A stretch of DNA of 64,000 nt from Streptomyces toxytricini (GTDB lineage: Bacteria; Actinomycetota; Actinomycetes; Streptomycetales; Streptomycetaceae), in contig NZ_BMTY01000013.1 in assembly GCF_014649915.1 (NCBI RefSeq), positions 21,679 to 85,678 on the forward strand, written 5' to 3'. The translations under genes and the position numbers were made by a program. Under the pieces are notes generated by a model. That model was not told the DNA's origin. It worked only from the letters and a program-made list of their open reading frames with translations, and did not search any database. Of the stretch, positions 53,375 to 62,990 are shown piece by piece; the first letter of the stretch is position 1; every line of letters begins with the position of its first letter.

Positions 53375-54760
53375 TCAGGAGGCCTTGGCCTTCTCGGCCG
53401 GCGCGGCGGCGGCGGCCGGAGCCGGGGCCGGCTTGGCGGCCTCGTAGAACTCCTCGCGGGGGGTCTCCAGAGCACCCAGGGAGACGACCTCGCGCTTGAG
53501 GAACATGCCGAGGGTCCAGTCGGCGAAGACGCGGATCTTGCGGTTCCAGGTCGGCATGGCCATGCCGTGGTAGCCGCGGTGCATGTACCAGGCGAGACGG
53601 CCCTTGAGCTTGATCTTCATCTTGCCCATGACGATCATCGCGACGCCCTTGTGGACGCCCAGACCGGCCACCGCACCCTTGTTGGAGTGCTCGTACTCCT
53701 TCTGCGGGAAGCCCCGCATGCCGGCCACGACGTTGTCGCCGAGGACCTTGGCCTGGCGCAGCGCGTGCTGGGCGTTCGGCGGGCACCAGGCGTTCTCGAC
53801 GCCGGCCTTGCGGGCGGCGACGTCGGGGATCTGGGCGTTGTCGCCGGCGGCCCAGATGTAGTCGCTGCCCTGGACCTGGAGGGTCGGGGCGGTGTCGACG
53901 TGGCCGCGCGGGCCGAGCGGCAGGCCGAAGCGGGCCAGTGCCGGGTTGGGCTTGACGCCCGCGGTCCACACGATGGTGTTGGAGTCGACCTCGAGGCCGT
54001 TCTTCAGCACGACGTGGCCGTCGACGCAGGAGTCCATCGAGGTGCCGAGGTAGATCTCGATGCCGCGGGACTCGAGGTGCTCCTTGCCCCAGGTGCCGAG
54101 CTTGGGCCCGACCTCGGGGAGGATCTTGTCGGCCGCGTCCACCAGGATGAACCGCATGTCGTCGCGGCTGATCGTGGAGTAGTACTTGGCGGCGTCGCGG
54201 GCCATGTCCTCGACCTCGCCGATCGTCTCGGCGCCGGCGAAGCCGCCGCCGATGAAGACGAAGGTGAGGGCCTTGCGGCGGACGTTCTCGTCCGTCGTGG
54301 ACTCGGCCTTGTCGAGCTGCTCGAGGACGTGGTTGCGCAGGCCGATGCCCTCTTCCACGCCCTTCATGCCGATGCCCTGCTCTGCCAGGCCGGGGATCGG
54401 GAAGGTGCGGGAGATGGCGCCGAGGGCGATCACCAGGTAGTCGAAGGGCAGCTCGTACGCCTCGCCGACCAGCGGCGTGACGACGGCGACCTTGCGGTCC
54501 TGGTCGATGCTGGTGACCCGGCCGGTGAGGACCTCCGCCTTGGGCAGCACGCGTCGCAGCGGGACGACGACGTGCCGAGGCGAGATGCTGCCTGCGGCCA
54601 CTTCGGGGAGGAAGGGCTGGTAGGTCATGTACGACCGCGGGTCGACGACCGTGACGGTCGCCTCGCCGTAGCGCATCTTCTTCATGATGCGCTTGGCTGC
54701 GTACAGGCCTACGTACCCACCTCCTACAACGAGGATCCTGGGACGCTCCGTGGTGCTCAT
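53375..54760 (-). CDS. ndh: Type II NADH dehydrogenase (NDH-2)
   Basis: 461 residues, ATG at 54760 (MSTTERPRILVVGGG). It has two dinucleotide folds: FAD at RILVVGGGYVGLYAAKR and NADH at TFVFIGGGFAGAETIGE; IWAAGDNAQIPD closes the FAD site, and YMTYQPFLPEVAAGS plus TIVWTAGVKPNPAL are family blocks. The enzyme oxidises NADH and reduces menaquinone without pumping protons. The C-terminal stretch (YHGMAMPTWNRKIRVFADW) should be the amphipathic membrane-binding part, followed by an Ala/Pro tail. A probable Rex operator lies 34 bp before the start, suggesting control by NADH/NAD+ ratio. Confidence 0.95.
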   Translation of the reverse strand: MSTTERPRILVVGGGYVGLYAAKRIMKKMRYGEATVTVVDPRSYMTYQPFLPEVAAGSISPRHVVVPLRRVLPKAEVLTGRVTSIDQDRKVAVVTPLVGEAYELPFDYLVIALGAISRTFPIPGLAEQGIGMKGVEEGIGLRNHVLEQLDKAESTTDENVRRKALTFVFIGGGFAGAETIGEVEDMARDAAKYYSTISRDDMRFILVDAADKILPEVGPKLGTWGKEHLESRGIEIYLGTSMDSCVDGHVVLKNGLEVDSNTIVWTAGVKPNPALARFGLPLGPRGHVDTAPTLQVQGSDYIWAAGDNAQIPDVAARKAGVENAWCPPNAQHALRQAKVLGDNVVAGMRGFPQKEYEHSNKGAVAGLGVHKGVAMIVMGKMKIKLKGRLAWYMHRGYHGMAMPTWNRKIRVFADWTLGMFLKREVVSLGALETPREEFYEAAKPAPAPAAAAAPAEKAKAS

Positions 54761-55276
54761 GGAACGAGTATCCAGCACCCCCAGGAGTGATGCTCGTGAG
54801 CCCCTTCACAAGAACCGACAGGGGCTCTGCTACACTGCGCCGCCCACGTGACGGAGGTCATGGCGCGGATCGGGAACCACCGTGTAACGGGATTCGTTGT
54901 TCACCCGCTCTGAACTGGCCTCCAAGGCCCCAACCGGAGTAGACCACCGGGTTCGTGGATACCTACCGGCGCGGGTCGGCGCCCTCCCCGGATCGCACGA
55001 AACGAGCCCAGGAGGGGCCGTTGGACCCCCGAGAGGGGCCTTTCGGCCCCTCGACTTGACCCGGGGCACCCTTTTTCCTTGTGAAGAACTTCACGAACTT
55101 TTCCGCGCGCCGCCCGGGGAAGCCGAGCCCGAACCCCCCGAACACCCCCAACACGCCCACTCCCAGGGCCCGTCAGCCTTCGATCCCACCGCCCGGGCAG
55201 AAGGCCCGCCGACCTCTCGGCGGCCGCCGATGCGCCGTGAGGGCCGCTCGCCCGGCCCGATGCGTAACGTGGGCCC
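54761..55276. other. 516-bp gap upstream of NDH-2
   Basis: Besides the Rex site it contains an 8-bp hairpin with tetraloop (GAGGGGCC-TTTC-GGCCCCTC, 55033-55052) and a T-rich stretch at 55071-55080. No coding frame is convincing. The hairpin plus T-tract could end a short transcript on the plus strand, but the 18-bp distance between them is long for that. Confidence 0.4.
54794..54811. promoter_or_regulatory. Probable Rex (redox) operator
   Basis: TCGTGA-GCCCCT-TCACAA matches the TTGTGA-N6-TCACAA pattern of Rex sites with one mismatch. It lies 34 bp upstream of the NDH-2 start, where bound Rex would block early transcription when NADH is low. Confidence 0.7.
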
Positions 55277-55557
55277 ATGGCCGAGAACACCGTCACGGTG
55301 CGGGAAGCCCGCGCCCACCTCGCCGAGCATGTCGACCGGGCCGCGGCCGGCGCCCCCACCGTCATCACGCGCAACGGCGCGCCGATCGCGGCCATGGTCC
55401 GATCGCGGACTTGCGGGCACTGGAGGACGCGGCCGACGCCCTGCTGTCGCGCGAAGCCGAAGCGGTGCCGGCCGAGGGCGGCCCCACGGTGACCATGGCG
55501 GAACTGCTGGCGGACCTGTTCGCCGAGCCGGACCGCCCGCCCGAGCCGCGACGGTGA
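55277..55557 (+). pseudogene. Phd/YefM-type antitoxin gene broken by a frameshift
   Basis: The ATG at 55277 opens MAENTVTVREARAHLAEHVD, then APTVITRNGAPIAAMV, the standard Phd/YefM DNA-binding N-terminus. In that frame the next residues turn into Arg/Cys-rich nonsense ending at 55492. In the frame two bases on (-1), the expected sequence resumes as PIADLRALEDAADALLSREA and continues MAELLADLFAEPDRPPEPRR to the stop at 55557. One missing C in ATGGTCCGATCG (near 55394-55405) would restore the full protein of about 93 residues. No toxin gene is next to it. Either the gene is dead or the base is a sequencing error. Confidence 0.8.
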
Positions 55558-55599
55558 CGTCACCGTTCCCGTCGGCAGGCAGGCGGCCGGTGGGCGGCG

Positions 55600-56541
55600 T
55601 CAGGTCAGGGACCAGGCGATCCCGTCCAGGATGTCGTGTTCCGAGACCACGACCTCCGTCGCGCCCGTGCGCTCCATGACCGCCAGGAGGACGAGGGCGC
55701 CCGCGGCGATCACGTCGACGCGGCCCTCGTGCATCACCGGGATCGCCGCGCGCTCGGCGTGCGTGGACGACAGCATGCGCTCGCTGATCTCGCGGACCTG
55801 CTCGTACGGGATGCGCGAGTGGTGGATGCGCGAGGAGTCGTACGCGGGCAGGCCGAGCGCGATCCCGGCGACGGTGGTCACCGAGCCGGCGAGGCCCACC
55901 AGGGTGCGGGCCTCGCGCAGCGGGACGCTCTGCTCGGCCAGGTCGAGGGCCGCCTCGATGTCGGCCCGCATCGCCGCGGTCTGCGCAGCGGTCGGCGGGT
56001 CGGTGACGGCGCCGTCCACGACGAGGTGCCGCTCCGTCATGCGGACGCAGCCCACGTCGACCGAGCGCGCGGCCCGCACGTGTTCTTCGCCGACCACGAA
56101 CTCCGTGGAGCCGCCGCCGATGTCGACCACCAGGTACGGCTTCTCCAGGTGGTCGGCGCCGACGAGCTCCCGGGTCGCGCCGGTGAAGGAGAACTCCGCC
56201 TCCTGCTCGCCGGAGACGACCTCCGGTTCGACCCCGAGGATGTCCCGCACCCCGGCGGTGAACTCGTCCCGGTTCTCCGCGTCCCGCGAGGCGGAGGTGG
56301 CCACGAACCGGATGCGCTCGGCGCCCAGCTCCTTGACCACCCCGGCGTACTCGCGGCATGCGGCGAAGGTGCGCTCCAGTGCCTCGGGGGCCAGCCGGCC
56401 GGTCCGGTCCACGCCCTGGCCGAGGCGGACGATCGTCATCCGCCGGTCGAGCTCGACGAGGTGCCCGGTCGCCGGGTCGCAGTCCGCGACCAGCAGGCGG
56501 ATGGAGTTGGTGCCGCAGTCGACCGCCGCGACGCGGGTCAT
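55600..56541 (-). CDS. Ppx/GppA family phosphatase (exopolyphosphatase type)
   Basis: 313 residues; the ATG at 56541 overlaps the DUF501 stop in ATGA. It has the actin-like ASKHA fold: AAVDCGTNSIRLLVAD (phosphate 1), ERTFAACREYAGVV, RFVATSASRDAENRDEF, VVDIGGGSTEFVVG (phosphate 2) and TLVGLAGSVTTVAGIALGL (adenosine-type motif). At 313 residues it is the short form lacking the C-terminal HD-like domains. The family removes terminal phosphate from polyphosphate or from pppGpp. It is the last gene in a run with eno, divIC and DUF501. Confidence 0.92.
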   Translation of the reverse strand: MTRVAAVDCGTNSIRLLVADCDPATGHLVELDRRMTIVRLGQGVDRTGRLAPEALERTFAACREYAGVVKELGAERIRFVATSASRDAENRDEFTAGVRDILGVEPEVVSGEQEAEFSFTGATRELVGADHLEKPYLVVDIGGGSTEFVVGEEHVRAARSVDVGCVRMTERHLVVDGAVTDPPTAAQTAAMRADIEAALDLAEQSVPLREARTLVGLAGSVTTVAGIALGLPAYDSSRIHHSRIPYEQVREISERMLSSTHAERAAIPVMHEGRVDVIAAGALVLLAVMERTGATEVVVSEHDILDGIAWSLT

Positions 56542-57098
56542 GCCTGCTGCTCCTTGTCCTGCTCGGCCGCGGCACCCGGGCCGCCGCACGGCGTGACGCA
56601 CGGGCCCTTCGCCCACCACTCGGGCAGCATCGCCAGCGCCTCGTCGCCGAACGGGTTCACGCCCGGCCCGGCGGCCAGCGAGTGGCCGACGAGCACGTGC
56701 AGGCACTTGACCCGGTCCGGCATGCCGCCGGCGCTGGGGAAGCCCTGGAGGACCTCGATGGCGTCGCGGCGCCGGATGTAGTCCTCGTGCGCGGCCTGGT
56801 AGGCGGCGGCGAGCTCGGGGTCCTCGGCGAGGCGGGCCTGCATCTCCTTCATCACGCCGTTGGCCTCCAGCGTGCCGATCGCGGAGGCGGCGCGCGGGCA
56901 GGTCAGGTAGTAGAGCGTGGGGAACGGCGTGCCGTCGGGCAGGCGGGGGGCGGTCTCCACCACGTCGGGCTGCCCGCAGGGGCAGCGGTGGGCGATGGCG
57001 CGCAGCCCGCGCGGCGGGCGTCCGAGCTGCTGCTCGAACGCCTCGATGTCCGCGTCGGTCGGCTCGGTCCGGTCGGTCTGGGGCGGGGGCGTCTGCAT
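56538..57098 (-). CDS. DUF501 domain protein
   Basis: 186 residues, ATG at 57098. The conserved domain (about 15-160) includes EAFEQQLGRPPRGLRAIAHR, CPCGQPDVVETAPRLPDGTP and FPTLYYLTCPRAASAIGTLE, plus FPSAGGMPDRVKCLHVLVGH. CPCG, TCP and KCLH suggest a metal or redox site. DUF501 proteins are nearly always encoded next to ppx and divIC in actinobacteria, as here, but have no established function that I know. It overlaps ppx by 4 bp and follows divIC by 79 bp. Confidence 0.92.
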   Translation of the reverse strand: MQTPPPQTDRTEPTDADIEAFEQQLGRPPRGLRAIAHRCPCGQPDVVETAPRLPDGTPFPTLYYLTCPRAASAIGTLEANGVMKEMQARLAEDPELAAAYQAAHEDYIRRRDAIEVLQGFPSAGGMPDRVKCLHVLVGHSLAAGPGVNPFGDEALAMLPEWWAKGPCVTPCGGPGAAAEQDKEQQA

Positions 57099-57177
57099 GC
57101 CTGGAGGAAGTCTCTTCGTTCTCGTGGATGGGTGCTGCGGGGTGGTGCGGTCGGAGCGGGCGGGCGCGTACGGCCCG

Positions 57178-57666
57178 TCAGTCGCCGGGCCGGTCGGCCT
57201 TGTCGACGCCGTCCCAGACGTTGGAGTACCAGGGCCGGTCCGACCCGGCGTGCCCGGTGCGGCGCTGCTGCGCCGCCTCGGCCCCCGGGTCGGCCATGAT
57301 GTAGCCGGTCTCGCCGGGCCGGACGAAGTGCAGGTGCTTGCGCGCCTGCTGTTCGGCGTAGGCGTCGTCCTGCCAGCGGGCCTTCTCGTCGCGCAGCCGC
57401 TCCAGGCGCTTGGCCGCCGCGTCGGCGGCCCGCTCCTGCTCGGCGATCTCCGAGCGCTGGGAGACGTACTGGCGCATCGGGTACGCCAGGGCGACGACCA
57501 GCGTGCAGAGGACCAGCACCAGGAGCGCGGCCCGGCCGGTGAGCCGGCTGCGGCGGACCTGGCGCCGGTTCTGGGACCGGTACACGTGGGCGGCGGTCCG
57601 CTCTCCGAGCTGCTTGAGCCTCGTCGCGGTGGAGAAGGTGGAGAACCGATCCCGGTTCCCGGCCAT
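57178..57666 (-). CDS. divIC: FtsB/DivIC-type septum formation initiator
   Basis: 162 residues. The ATG at 57666 is preceded by GGGGAGGCGGG. A basic cytoplasmic head of about 44 residues (RSQNRRQVRRSRLTGR) leads to one membrane helix (45-62, ALLVLVLCTLVVALAY), then an external coiled coil (about 70-105: RSEIAEQERAADAAAKRLER, DEKARWQDD), and AYAEQQARKHLHFVRPGETG, the end motif of the family. In the divisome it pairs with FtsL and FtsQ to activate septal wall synthesis. Here it lies just after eno, a gene order common in actinobacteria. Confidence 0.92.
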   Translation of the reverse strand: MAGNRDRFSTFSTATRLKQLGERTAAHVYRSQNRRQVRRSRLTGRAALLVLVLCTLVVALAYPMRQYVSQRSEIAEQERAADAAAKRLERLRDEKARWQDDAYAEQQARKHLHFVRPGETGYIMADPGAEAAQQRRTGHAGSDRPWYSNVWDGVDKADRPGD

Positions 57667-57779
57667 TGAACCCGCCTCCCCTGGTGTCACGGTGCTACGC
57701 AATACGTCCCCGCACACGGTACGGGACCGAGTGCGGGGACGTACGGAGGCCGGACCCTCGGGTCACGGCCCGGGGCGGT

Positions 57780-59300
<1,521 letters not shown>

Positions 59301-59342
59301 TCAGGTGCTGCGGAAGCCCTCGGGTGAGGGTTCGCGCGGGGT

Positions 59343-60053
59343 TCAGCCGAGCTTCAGCTTCTGGCCGGGGAAGATCAGGTCGGCGTCGGAGACGATGTCC
59401 TTGTTGAGCTCGAAGAGCTTCTCCCAGCCGCCCTTGACGTTCTGCGCCTCGGCGATGGTGCCGAGGGTGTCGCCGGCCTTCACCTCGTACGAGCCGTTGC
59501 CGGTCTTGACGACGGGGGCCTCGGCGCGCTCGGAGCGCGTGGTGGGGGCGGGGGTCTGCGCGCGCTGGGTCTGCTTCTTGACCTCGGTCTTCTGCGGCTG
59601 CGTCTTCTTGGTCTCGGTCTTCGGCGTCTGCTTGGGGGTCGTGTTGGTGGTAGACCCGCCGCCGGTGTACGAGGAGTTGGACAGGCCCTTGCCGCAGTGC
59701 GGCCAGGCGCCCTTGCCCTGGACCTTCAGGACCTTCTCGGCGATGGCGATCTGCTGCGCCTTGGTGGCCTGGTTGGCCTGCGCGGCGTACGCCTTGCCGC
59801 CGAATCCGGCCCACGTGGAGGCGGAGAACTGGAGGCCGCCGTAGTAGCCGTTGCCGGTGTTGATGGACCAGTTGCCGCCGGACTCGCACTGGGCCACGCG
59901 GTCCCACTCGGAGGCGGTGGCGGCGGAGGCGGTGCCGGCGGTCATCAGGGGGGCCGCGACCGCGACGCCGGCGACGCCGGCGAGCGTGACGATGCGGGTG
60001 GTCCGCTCGATGGCGGTGGCGCGACGGTGCTTGCCCTTGCCCGAAAGCAGCAT
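59343..60053 (-). CDS. rpfA: Resuscitation-promoting factor-like muralytic enzyme with LysM (RpfA)
   Basis: 236 residues, ATG at 60053 with GAGGAG upstream. A signal peptide (to about residue 45, ending GTASA) is followed by the Rpf lysozyme-like domain: SEWDRVAQCESGGNWSINTG with catalytic Glu57 and the paired Cys (56 and the Cys in WPHCGKG), then GNGYYGGLQFSASTW. A Thr/Lys/Gln-rich linker (TPKQTPKTETKKTQ) follows, and a C-terminal LysM (187-236, GSYEVKAGDTLGTIAEAQ) that binds peptidoglycan. It cuts glycan strands and promotes spore germination and outgrowth. The long 5' leader carries a ydaO-type riboswitch. Confidence 0.95.
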   Translation of the reverse strand: MLLSGKGKHRRATAIERTTRIVTLAGVAGVAVAAPLMTAGTASAATASEWDRVAQCESGGNWSINTGNGYYGGLQFSASTWAGFGGKAYAAQANQATKAQQIAIAEKVLKVQGKGAWPHCGKGLSNSSYTGGGSTTNTTPKQTPKTETKKTQPQKTEVKKQTQRAQTPAPTTRSERAEAPVVKTGNGSYEVKAGDTLGTIAEAQNVKGGWEKLFELNKDIVSDADLIFPGQKLKLG

Positions 60054-60060
60054 GGAGTTC

Positions 60061-60240
60061 TCCTCACCGACGCCTGCGAGGTGAGCTGTCGGGTTCGGGC
60101 GGATGAGTTGCCCGGCCGCGCACGTGGCGCGTCTTCACCCCTAGCCGGTCCGGACCGCCTTCGACGGCCTTTCGCGGCACCTACCTTGGTTCCCCCGCTC
60201 CTGCCTTCGGCGCTTGACGCGACGTGTTGTTCCCCCCGTC
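60061..60240 (-). ncRNA. ydaO-yuaA (c-di-AMP) riboswitch leader of rpfA
   Basis: Reading the minus strand from about 60215: GCGTCAAGCGCCGAAGGCAG, GAGCGGGGGAACCAAGG, then CGGCTAGGGGTGAAGACG, GGCCGGGCAACTCATCCG and CCCGAACCCGACAGCTCACC, ending GCAGGCGTC. The GGGGGAACC, GGGGTGAA and CCGAACCCG(A)CAGCT blocks in this order are the recognisable core of ydaO motifs, and rpfA of Streptomyces coelicolor is known to have one. Bound c-di-AMP would reduce rpfA expression. Exact ends are estimated. Confidence 0.85.
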
Positions 60241-60295
60241 CGCCGGCAGGACTCGGCGATGCGGTCGAAGGGGCCCGCGGTGGCGGGCGATTCAG

Positions 60296-60325
60296 AAGGT
60301 AGACAGGTCCCTCCCCGAAGTTCAA
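60296..60325 (-). promoter_or_regulatory. Candidate rpfA promoter
   Basis: On the minus strand TTGAAC (60320-60325), an 18-bp spacer, then TACCTT (60296-60301). It would start transcription near 60290, about 50 nt ahead of the riboswitch and 237 nt ahead of rpfA. Confidence 0.5.
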
Positions 60326-60344
60326 CGAGGGAATTCGGGGAGGG
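60309..60344. repeat. Inverted repeat over the rpfA promoter
   Basis: CCCTCCCCGAA (60309-60319) and TTCGGGGAGGG (60334-60344) are perfect 11-bp arms around a 14-nt centre that contains the -35 box. It may be an operator, or a terminator-like hairpin for a transcript entering from rpfC. Confidence 0.7.
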
Positions 60345-60462
60345 AGGGCCCTACTTGCGCTCCCCTGGGGAGCATTTGCGCAGGTGAGGGCGGTTTTTAC
60401 CCAAGGTCACGGACAGGACACGCCAGTTGACCGGAAGAGACGCATGTCTCATTTGAACGAAC

Positions 60463-60490
60463 CGGACATTCAACTCTTTCCGGATGTCCG
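60463..60490 (-). terminator. Possible rpfC terminator
   Basis: CGGACAT and ATGTCCG form a 7-bp stem with a 14-nt loop 15 bp past the rpfC stop. It is weaker than the other hairpins in the window. Confidence 0.5.
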
Positions 60491-60504
60491 AAATGCCGCT
60501 GTTC

Positions 60505-61563
60505 CTAACCTATTTCCAGGTTCTGGCCGGGCTTGATGAGGTTGGCGTCCGAGCCGATGACCTGCTCGTTGGCCTGGTACAGCGCGCTCCAGCCGCCCTT
60601 GACGCCGGTGGCGTCCGCGATGGCGGCCAGGCTGTCGCCCTCCTTCACCGTGTACGAGGGCGCAGGCGCCGGCTCCTCGGCGGCGGGGGCGCCCCGGTGC
60701 TTGCCGGTGGCCGCGGCCGTGGCGCCGGAGACGTCCGCCGGGTCGGTGGAGGCGCCCGGGGTCGGCGAGGCCGACGGTGCGGAGGGGGCCGCCGGGGAGC
60801 CCGGGGCGGTGGATTCGGGGGAGCCGGAGGGCGCACCGGGCGTCGCGGAGGTGTCGCCCGGCGTCGGAGTACCCGGAGCGGTCGGGGTCGGCGTGGGGAC
60901 CGCGGGGTCGGCGGGGTCCACGGGGCTCGGGGTGACCGTGGGGTCGCCCGGGAACACCGGCGGAGCCGTGGGGGACGGCGTCGCGCCGTCCGGGTCGGGC
61001 ATGACGGGCAGTCCGACGGACGGGGCGAGCGGCCCCGGGGGCGGGGTCGCCGGGGCGGGGGTCGGCGCGCCGTAGTCGGTGGGCCGGTGGCCGTCCGCGA
61101 CGGGGACCTGCTCGTCCGGGCGGGCCGGGGACGGGCCGACGGCCCGGTGGCTGCCGGCGGAGCCCGGGTCGACGTCCGCGGCGGGGCCGTCCTGGGTCAG
61201 CCCGGCCGCGGCCGCGCACTGCGCCCAGGCCTGGGCGCCGCTGGCGGCGAGCACGCGCTCGGCGACCGCGATCTGCTGGGAGCGGCTGGCGAGGTCGGGG
61301 CGCTCGGCGAACTCCAGGCCGCCGGCGTTCTTCCACTGTTCCTGGGTGAACGCCAGGCCGCCGTAGGAGCCGTTGCCCGTGTTGGCGCTCCACGTGCCGC
61401 CGCTCTCGCATTCGGCGACTTTGTCCCACGTCGCGGCTTCGGCCGCGCTCGCGCCGGTGGCGGCGAGCAGCGGCATGGCCAGCGCGGAGCCGGTGACTCC
61501 GGCGGTGACGACGATGGCGGGTACCTGGCGGGGGCGTCTGTGGCGGCCGTTCCCGGAACGCAT
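60505..61563 (-). CDS. rpfC: Resuscitation-promoting factor-like enzyme with LysM and long Pro/Thr linker (RpfC type)
   Basis: 352 residues. The ATG at 61563 has AAGGTG 8 nt upstream, so six extra codons to 61581 are not needed. After a signal peptide (to about residue 41) the Rpf domain reads ATWDKVAECESGGTWSANTG (Glu53) and GNGSYGGLAFTQEQWKNAG. A linker of about 180 residues is rich in Pro, Thr, Ala and Ser, suited to span the wall. A C-terminal LysM (304-352) starts PSYTVKEGDSLAAIADATG and ends LIKPGQNLEIG. It is the neighbour of rpfA and probably arose with it by duplication. There is no riboswitch in its short leader. Confidence 0.9.
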   Translation of the reverse strand: MRSGNGRHRRPRQVPAIVVTAGVTGSALAMPLLAATGASAAEAATWDKVAECESGGTWSANTGNGSYGGLAFTQEQWKNAGGLEFAERPDLASRSQQIAVAERVLAASGAQAWAQCAAAAGLTQDGPAADVDPGSAGSHRAVGPSPARPDEQVPVADGHRPTDYGAPTPAPATPPPGPLAPSVGLPVMPDPDGATPSPTAPPVFPGDPTVTPSPVDPADPAVPTPTPTAPGTPTPGDTSATPGAPSGSPESTAPGSPAAPSAPSASPTPGASTDPADVSGATAAATGKHRGAPAAEEPAPAPSYTVKEGDSLAAIADATGVKGGWSALYQANEQVIGSDANLIKPGQNLEIG

Positions 61564-61600
61564 GTGATGCACCTTTCGCATAACGGCGTGGTAACGGCAG

Positions 61601-61630
61601 AACCTAGCGGCCTTCGAACGATTGTCACAA
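61601..61630 (-). promoter_or_regulatory. Candidate rpfC promoter
   Basis: On the minus strand TTGTGA (61625-61630), an 18-bp spacer and TAGGTT (61601-61606), 38 bp before the rpfC start. Both boxes are near-consensus for vegetative promoters in Streptomyces. Confidence 0.5.
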
Positions 61631-61665
61631 GTTGAGCAAGAAATTGATTTACCATCAGAAACTCT

Positions 61666-62940
61666 TCAGATGTTTCGGGGTGTGAAGCGGACGGGAAGGG
61701 TGCGCAGGCCACGCATGATCAGTCCGCCCCGCCATCTCAGGTCCGTAGGCGGAACCGCCAGTTCCAGATCGGGCAGACGCGTCAGCAAAGTCGCAAGCGC
61801 CGTCTGACCCTCCAGCCGGGCCAGCGGTGCGCCCAGGCAGTAGTGGATCCCGTGCCCGTACCCCAGGTGCTGGTTGTCGCCGCGCGAGAGGTCCAGGGCG
61901 TCCGGATCGGCGAACCGCGCCGGGTCCCGGTCGGCCGCGGCCAGGACGACGAGGACGGGGTCGCCGACCGCGATCTGCTGCCCGCCGAGGACCAGCGGCC
62001 GGGTGGCGAACCGCCAGGTCGCGAGCTCCACCGGCCCGTCATAGCGCAGGAGTTCCTCGACGCCGGTCTCCAGCAGGTCCCGCTCGCCGGCGGCGAGGGA
62101 GGCCTGGAGGCGGGCCCGCTCGCCGGGGTTCATGAAGAGGGAGTGGACGCCGTTGCCGATCAGGTTGACGGTGGTCTCGAAGCCCGCGAAGAGCAGGATG
62201 AACGCCATCGCGGTGGCCTCGGCCTCCGTCAGGTGGTCGCCGTGGTCGCTCGCCCGAATCAGGTCGGAGATGAGGTCATTGCCCAGATCATCCCTTTTTC
62301 GGTGGATGAGTTCACCGAGATAGGCCCGCATCTGCTTCACGGAACGGGCCACTCCGCCCCGCGGCCCGCCGCCGTGCCGGATCATCATCCCGGCCCAGTC
62401 CCGGAAGTCGTCCTGGTCCTCCCGCGGGACGCCGAGCATCTCGCAGATGGCGTAGATGGGGAGCGGGAAGGCGAACTCGTGGATCAGGTCCGCCTCGCCG
62501 CGGCCGGCGAAAGCGTCGATCAGGTGGTCGGTCAGCTCCTGCACCCGCGGCGCGAACTCCGCCACCCTGCGCGGCGTGAACGCCTTCGACACCAGCCGCC
62601 GCAGCCGTGTGTGGTCCGGCGGGTCGATGTTCAGCAGGTGCGTCATCAGCTCTGCCTTGCGCTCCCCCGGGATCCCGGTCTTGCCCTTGGCGTGCGCCGG
62701 CTCCGCGTGGTGCTCGGGGTTCTTGCTCAGCCGCTGGTCGGCGAGGGCCTGGCGGGCGTCGGCGTACCGGGTCACCAGCCACGCCTCCACCCCGCTCGGC
62801 AGCCGCGTGCGGTGCACCGGGGAGTGCTCCCGCAGCCAGGCGTACGCCGGGTACGGGTCGGTGGCGAACTCCCAGTCGAACAGGGTGGGGCCCTGCGCGG
62901 GAGCGGGTTCTTCGGGGGCTGCGGAGGTCGGCTCGTGCAC
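61666..62940 (-). CDS. Cytochrome P450 (CYP107-like)
   Basis: 424 residues from the GTG at 62940 (VHEPTSAAPEEP). P450 landmarks: HLLNIDPPDHTRLRRLVSKA, the oxygen-binding I-helix AFILLFAGFETTVNLI, the ExxR in GVEELLRYDG, and the haem loop LGYGHGIHYCLGAPLARLEG with its proximal Cys; Tyr replaces the usual Phe at the loop start (YGHG). The bacterial soluble type needs separate ferredoxin and reductase, not encoded here. Its position beside rpfC matches a CYP107-type gene in other Streptomyces. The substrate is unknown. Confidence 0.92.
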   Translation of the reverse strand: MHEPTSAAPEEPAPAQGPTLFDWEFATDPYPAYAWLREHSPVHRTRLPSGVEAWLVTRYADARQALADQRLSKNPEHHAEPAHAKGKTGIPGERKAELMTHLLNIDPPDHTRLRRLVSKAFTPRRVAEFAPRVQELTDHLIDAFAGRGEADLIHEFAFPLPIYAICEMLGVPREDQDDFRDWAGMMIRHGGGPRGGVARSVKQMRAYLGELIHRKRDDLGNDLISDLIRASDHGDHLTEAEATAMAFILLFAGFETTVNLIGNGVHSLFMNPGERARLQASLAAGERDLLETGVEELLRYDGPVELATWRFATRPLVLGGQQIAVGDPVLVVLAAADRDPARFADPDALDLSRGDNQHLGYGHGIHYCLGAPLARLEGQTALATLLTRLPDLELAVPPTDLRWRGGLIMRGLRTLPVRFTPRNI

Positions 62941-62990
62941 GCCCCGACCGTAACCCGCCTGCGGGCCCCCGCCCGCCGCCACCGCTCCCC

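Noticed and set aside
55390-55410. Programmed frameshift in the antitoxin-like gene
   Set aside because: There is no slippery heptamer or downstream structure at the break, so a deletion or sequencing error is simpler.
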